In this document: positions 61,446 to 64,000 of the stretch, piece by piece
How the letters are laid out: each line of letters opens with the position of its first letter
Position numbering within the stretch: the first letter of the stretch is position 1
Origin: Paraburkholderia nodosa DSM 21604
GTDB taxonomy: Bacteria > Pseudomonadota > Gammaproteobacteria > Burkholderiales > Burkholderiaceae
Length of the DNA stretch: 64,000 bases
NCBI RefSeq assembly: GCF_000519185.1
Contig: NZ_JAFA01000032.1
Span: forward strand, 1 to 64,000
Direction: 5' to 3'
Made by a program: the position numbers and the translations under genes
Notes under the pieces: generated by a model
What the model was told of the DNA's origin: nothing
Databases searched by the model: none
The model's input: the letters and a program-made list of their open reading frames with translations, nothing else

Positions 61446-62280
61446 GCGGCGGGTCTGCGTGATCGTCGCCTGCTTGCCCTAGCGTAGGCAGGTACCTGCC
61501 GAAGTTCATTTCGAAGTCGCTCGGAACGCCGTAGGCCAGGCCACGGAGCTTGGCGCGGCGGGCCTGCCCAGCTGGCGAGGCCAGAGCCGGGAAGAACAGG
61601 TCGATGCTCGACTGGAGTTCGGCAGCAGTCGGCAGTCCGAAACGATTGATCTGGGCCTTCGCCGCGCCGAGCGTTTCGCGGTCGAACGTGGCCAGACGTT
61701 GGGCGAGCGTATCGACAAAGGCGTCGAGGGCGCCGTCATCCAGCGTACGGTTCACCCAGCCATAGCGTTCGGCGAGGTCGGCGTCGAAATCGTCGGCGCT
61801 GAGAACAAACTCAAGTGCCCGCGAACGGCCGACCAGGCGCGGGAGCCATTCCAGCGCTCCGCCGGCCGGGACCAGGCCAACGCCGACCTCCGGGTTGCCG
61901 AATATTGCGTTCTGCCGACTGGCGAAACGCATGTCGCAGGCCAGCACGAACTCGTTACCGATGCCGCGCGTGCGCCCCCGAATCCTGGCGATGCTCACAA
62001 CAGGTGCGGACGCCAGGCGCAGCACGAAGTCGCGCCAAAGAACCAGCACCTCCGGCTGCCCGGCTGCTTTGGCTACGTCGAGATGGGCAACGAAAAAATC
62101 CGGATTCGCCGACTGGAACACTACGACCTTCACGGAAGGGTCTGCATCGAGGTCGGTCATTAGCGCGCCAAATTCGATGATCGTTGCGGGAACAAACATG
62201 TTGATCGGCGGGTTGCTGAAGGTGACTGTCCATCGGCCCGGATCGGTTCGGTCGATGTCGAGCTGCGAAGTGTCGGGCAT
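61420..62280 (-). CDS. Enoyl-CoA hydratase/isomerase family protein
   Basis: A 286-residue crotonase-fold protein. FSNPPINMFVP is the N-terminal family block, RGRTRGIGNEFVLACD supplies the oxyanion-hole glycine, and NPEVGVGLVPAGG follows with a glutamate in the usual catalytic region. An extension of about 40 residues follows the common core. It may hydrate or isomerise an acyl-CoA, but crotonases are diverse. GAGGAGAAG precedes the ATG. Confidence 0.85.
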   Translation of the reverse strand: MPDTSQLDIDRTDPGRWTVTFSNPPINMFVPATIIEFGALMTDLDADPSVKVVVFQSANPDFFVAHLDVAKAAGQPEVLVLWRDFVLRLASAPVVSIARIRGRTRGIGNEFVLACDMRFASRQNAIFGNPEVGVGLVPAGGALEWLPRLVGRSRALEFVLSADDFDADLAERYGWVNRTLDDGALDAFVDTLAQRLATFDRETLGAAKAQINRFGLPTAAELQSSIDLFFPALASPAGQARRAKLRGLAYGVPSDFEMNFGRYLPTLGQAGDDHADPPLTGAHDPA

Positions 62281-62481
62281 GGTGCTTCTCCTCAGGCGAT
62301 GAGTAGACCAGCGTTGCGTTCAAGGGGGGATCGGGGCGCGCCTCAGTCATATCGTAGGTCGGCCCAATTACGAAATCCTCTCAGCGTGCGTCCCGCAGTT
62401 CGGGCTCAGAAAAAGAAGTGCCTACCGCACGCGCGTAAATAAACGCTTCGATTAAATCGTCGCGGTCGCCACAAGGCCGAC

Positions 62482-63717
62482 TCAGGATTTGAGCTTCGCG
62501 AGGCGCGGTGCGAATCGGCACATTACGAGGGGGAGGATTGCCAGGACGGCGCCGGCGAGGAATGTGGTGGACGCGCCGTGCCGATCCCACAACCAGCCGG
62601 CGATGACGCTTGCAAACAGCAGGCAGATGCCGCTTGCGAGATTGAAGACGCCGAACGCCGTGCCCCTGAGCGACTGCGGCGCGGTTTCGGCAACCATCGC
62701 GGCGAGAATGCCTTGCGTGAACCCCATGTGCAGGCCCCACAGCGCGACGCCGATGAGCACGGTGATGATCGATGCACTCGCGCCGAGCACCAGATCCGCC
62801 GCGATCAGTATGACGATGCCGAGCGCAAGCAAAACACGGCGGTCGGTTCGATCGGACAGCGCGCCCGCGGGGTACGCGCTGAGTGCATACGCGAGACTCA
62901 TCACCACCATGACGCCGGGAATCCACGCGATATCGATTCCCGTCTGCTGCGCGCGCAATACAAGGAATGCTTCGCTGAAGCGCGTGAGGGTGAAGGTCGC
63001 GCCAATCGCGACCACGAACCAGTAGCGCCGCGGAAATTCCCGCAGCGCCTCCCAGCGCAGCGGTGACCGGAAGCTGCGGGTCTCGTGTTCATGGGCCGGC
63101 TCCTCGATGCCGAACACGATCAGGCCGACCGCGATGACGGCTGGCACGACGGCGAACCAGAGGACGGCGCGGATGTGATCCGAGAAGCGCAGCATCAGCA
63201 CGATGGCCACGAGTGGCCCTGCGAACGCGCCGATCGTATCCATCGACTGTCTGAGCCCATAACACGCGCCGCGAATCTCCGGTGGTGCGACATCTGCGAG
63301 GAGCGCGTCACGCGGCGCACCGCGAATTCCCTTGCCGGCGCGATCGATGAGGCGCGCCGCCGCGACCAGCGCGGGCGTGTGCGCCAGCGGAAAAAGCGGC
63401 TTGGACAGCGCCCCTAGTCCATAGCCGAGCAGCAACAACGCCTTGCGCTTGCCAAGCCAGTCGCTCACGGGGCCCGAGAAGATCCTGACGATCATCGCCG
63501 TCGCTTCGGCGGCCCCTTCGAGCAAGCCCAGCGCGCTCACGCTCATGCCCATCGTGGTGACGAGGAAGAGGGGTAGCAGCGCGTGAATGAGTTCGGAAGA
63601 AAGGTCCATGAAAAGGCTCACGTATCCCAGCATGCGTACCGCGCGGGGAATGGGGATGCGTGAGGTAGCGGGCGTCTCAGGCAGCACTTCGCTGGCTCCG
63701 GAGATACGTGTACTCAT
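62482..63717 (-). CDS. MFS transporter
   Basis: A 411-residue major facilitator with about twelve membrane helices. Motif A-like segments are DWLGKRKALLLLGYGLG after helix 2 and GALSDRTDRRVLLALG in the second half. LIDRAGKGIRGAPRDALL resembles a drug-exporter motif. It is probably an efflux or uptake carrier of unknown substrate. The start overlaps the end of the DUF2127 gene by 41 bases, which suggests co-transcription. Confidence 0.9.
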   Translation of the reverse strand: MSTRISGASEVLPETPATSRIPIPRAVRMLGYVSLFMDLSSELIHALLPLFLVTTMGMSVSALGLLEGAAEATAMIVRIFSGPVSDWLGKRKALLLLGYGLGALSKPLFPLAHTPALVAAARLIDRAGKGIRGAPRDALLADVAPPEIRGACYGLRQSMDTIGAFAGPLVAIVLMLRFSDHIRAVLWFAVVPAVIAVGLIVFGIEEPAHEHETRSFRSPLRWEALREFPRRYWFVVAIGATFTLTRFSEAFLVLRAQQTGIDIAWIPGVMVVMSLAYALSAYPAGALSDRTDRRVLLALGIVILIAADLVLGASASIITVLIGVALWGLHMGFTQGILAAMVAETAPQSLRGTAFGVFNLASGICLLFASVIAGWLWDRHGASTTFLAGAVLAILPLVMCRFAPRLAKLKS

Positions 63718-64000
63718 GCCACGTGAGGGCGATGACGATAATGTCCAATGCCGTCACCAGCAGCAACCAGACCGAATGGGTGTAGGTGAAGCGGTAGGCC
63801 TGGTAGGCAATAAACAGCGCGAAGACCACGAGCGAGACAGGAAAGTACCAGAGTCGTTCGCGTAGCAAGCCGGCCACGAGCCACAACTTTATCACCCCAT
63901 GAGCAAGCAGATAGAGCCCCGCGAATCGCTGCGCATCGACGGACAGGTGTTGCACGGTGTGAAGAAGAAAATTTGCTAACAGATCGTGCGGATCTTCGGC
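63677..64000 (-). CDS. DUF2127 membrane protein (5' end outside window)
   Basis: The frame is open to the right window edge, so this is the C-terminal part of a longer protein. From the edge it reads DLLANFLLHTVQHLSVDAQRF and then several hydrophobic segments (GLYLLAHGVIKLWLVAGLL, PVSLVVFALFIAYQAYRF, VWLLLVTALDIIVIALTW). This is the DUF2127 pattern of small membrane proteins. An internal GTG at 63955 is not the true start. Role unknown. It overlaps the MFS gene start. Confidence 0.85.
   Translation of the reverse strand, partial: AEDPHDLLANFLLHTVQHLSVDAQRFAGLYLLAHGVIKLWLVAGLLRERLWYFPVSLVVFALFIAYQAYRFTYTHSVWLLLVTALDIIVIALTWHEYTYLRSQRSAA

Overview
The window looks like a chromosomal stretch from a Burkholderiaceae beta-proteobacterium, probably Paraburkholderia, Caballeronia or Burkholderia. 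The support is a high-GC sequence with strong G/C third-position bias and a gene set typical of that group: Kup, a DUF2760-Hsp70-Hsp70 operon, YceH, UbiM, paired OmpR-type regulators, old yellow enzymes with TetR regulators, and DUF4148- and DUF6726-like small lipoproteins. No rRNA, tRNA, CRISPR array or prophage was seen. The genus is inferred from general knowledge and no search was run.

Layout. 1-311: the right end of an IS3-family insertion sequence, inserted into a dispersed hairpin repeat whose intact copy lies at 31.4 kb. 0.3-6 kb: a flavoprotein, a secreted purine nucleoside permease (NUP) family protein, the potassium transporter Kup and a small membrane protein. 6.4-11.6 kb: a DUF2760 protein followed by two divergent Hsp70-like ATPases in one operon. 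11.7-23 kb: YceH, a cytochrome P450, hydrolases, a PLP-dependent desulfhydrase-like enzyme, a hemerythrin next to UbiM, a TetR-glycosyltransferase operon with a 51-bp near-perfect palindrome, a zinc-ribbon membrane protein and a lipase-like hydrolase. 23-31.4 kb: an AT-richer patch with a solitary flhC, a phosphatase-fold lipoprotein whose catalytic loop is destroyed, a two-component system, an LprI-like protein, a lipoprotein and an orphan response regulator. 31.5-34.9 kb: a small operon ending in a solitary flgH, then a stress-type protein.

35-43.3 kb is metabolic. It holds a lone branched-chain amino-acid-type binding protein and a six-gene leftward operon (ABC ATPase, two permeases, sugar-binding protein, GH51 arabinofuranosidase, FCD-type GntR regulator) that should import arabinosides and hydrolyse them in the cytoplasm. 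43.9-52.7 kb is an accessory cluster of small redox and detoxification enzymes with their own regulators: AraC/SDR, tautomerase/TetR, NAD(P)-binding protein, old yellow enzyme/TetR/thioesterase, and a DUF4863 cupin/AraC pair. Several of these have clear operator-like inverted repeats. 53-58.5 kb holds a glycine-rich tandem-repeat secreted protein, a metallophosphoesterase divergent from a second NUP-family protein, and an unusual two-gene pair of small proteins (57562-58525) that may belong to a bacterial effector-associated (conflict) system. 58.6-64 kb holds a second old yellow enzyme, an SDR, a TetR with a mirrored operator, an enoyl-CoA hydratase-like protein, an MFS transporter and a DUF2127 membrane protein cut by the window edge.

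The observations most worth a second look are the small-protein pair at 57.6-58.5 kb, the pseudophosphatase at 25.4 kb, the solitary flagellar genes flhC and flgH, the long palindrome at 20.8 kb, and the mirrored operators at 49.5 and 60.7 kb.
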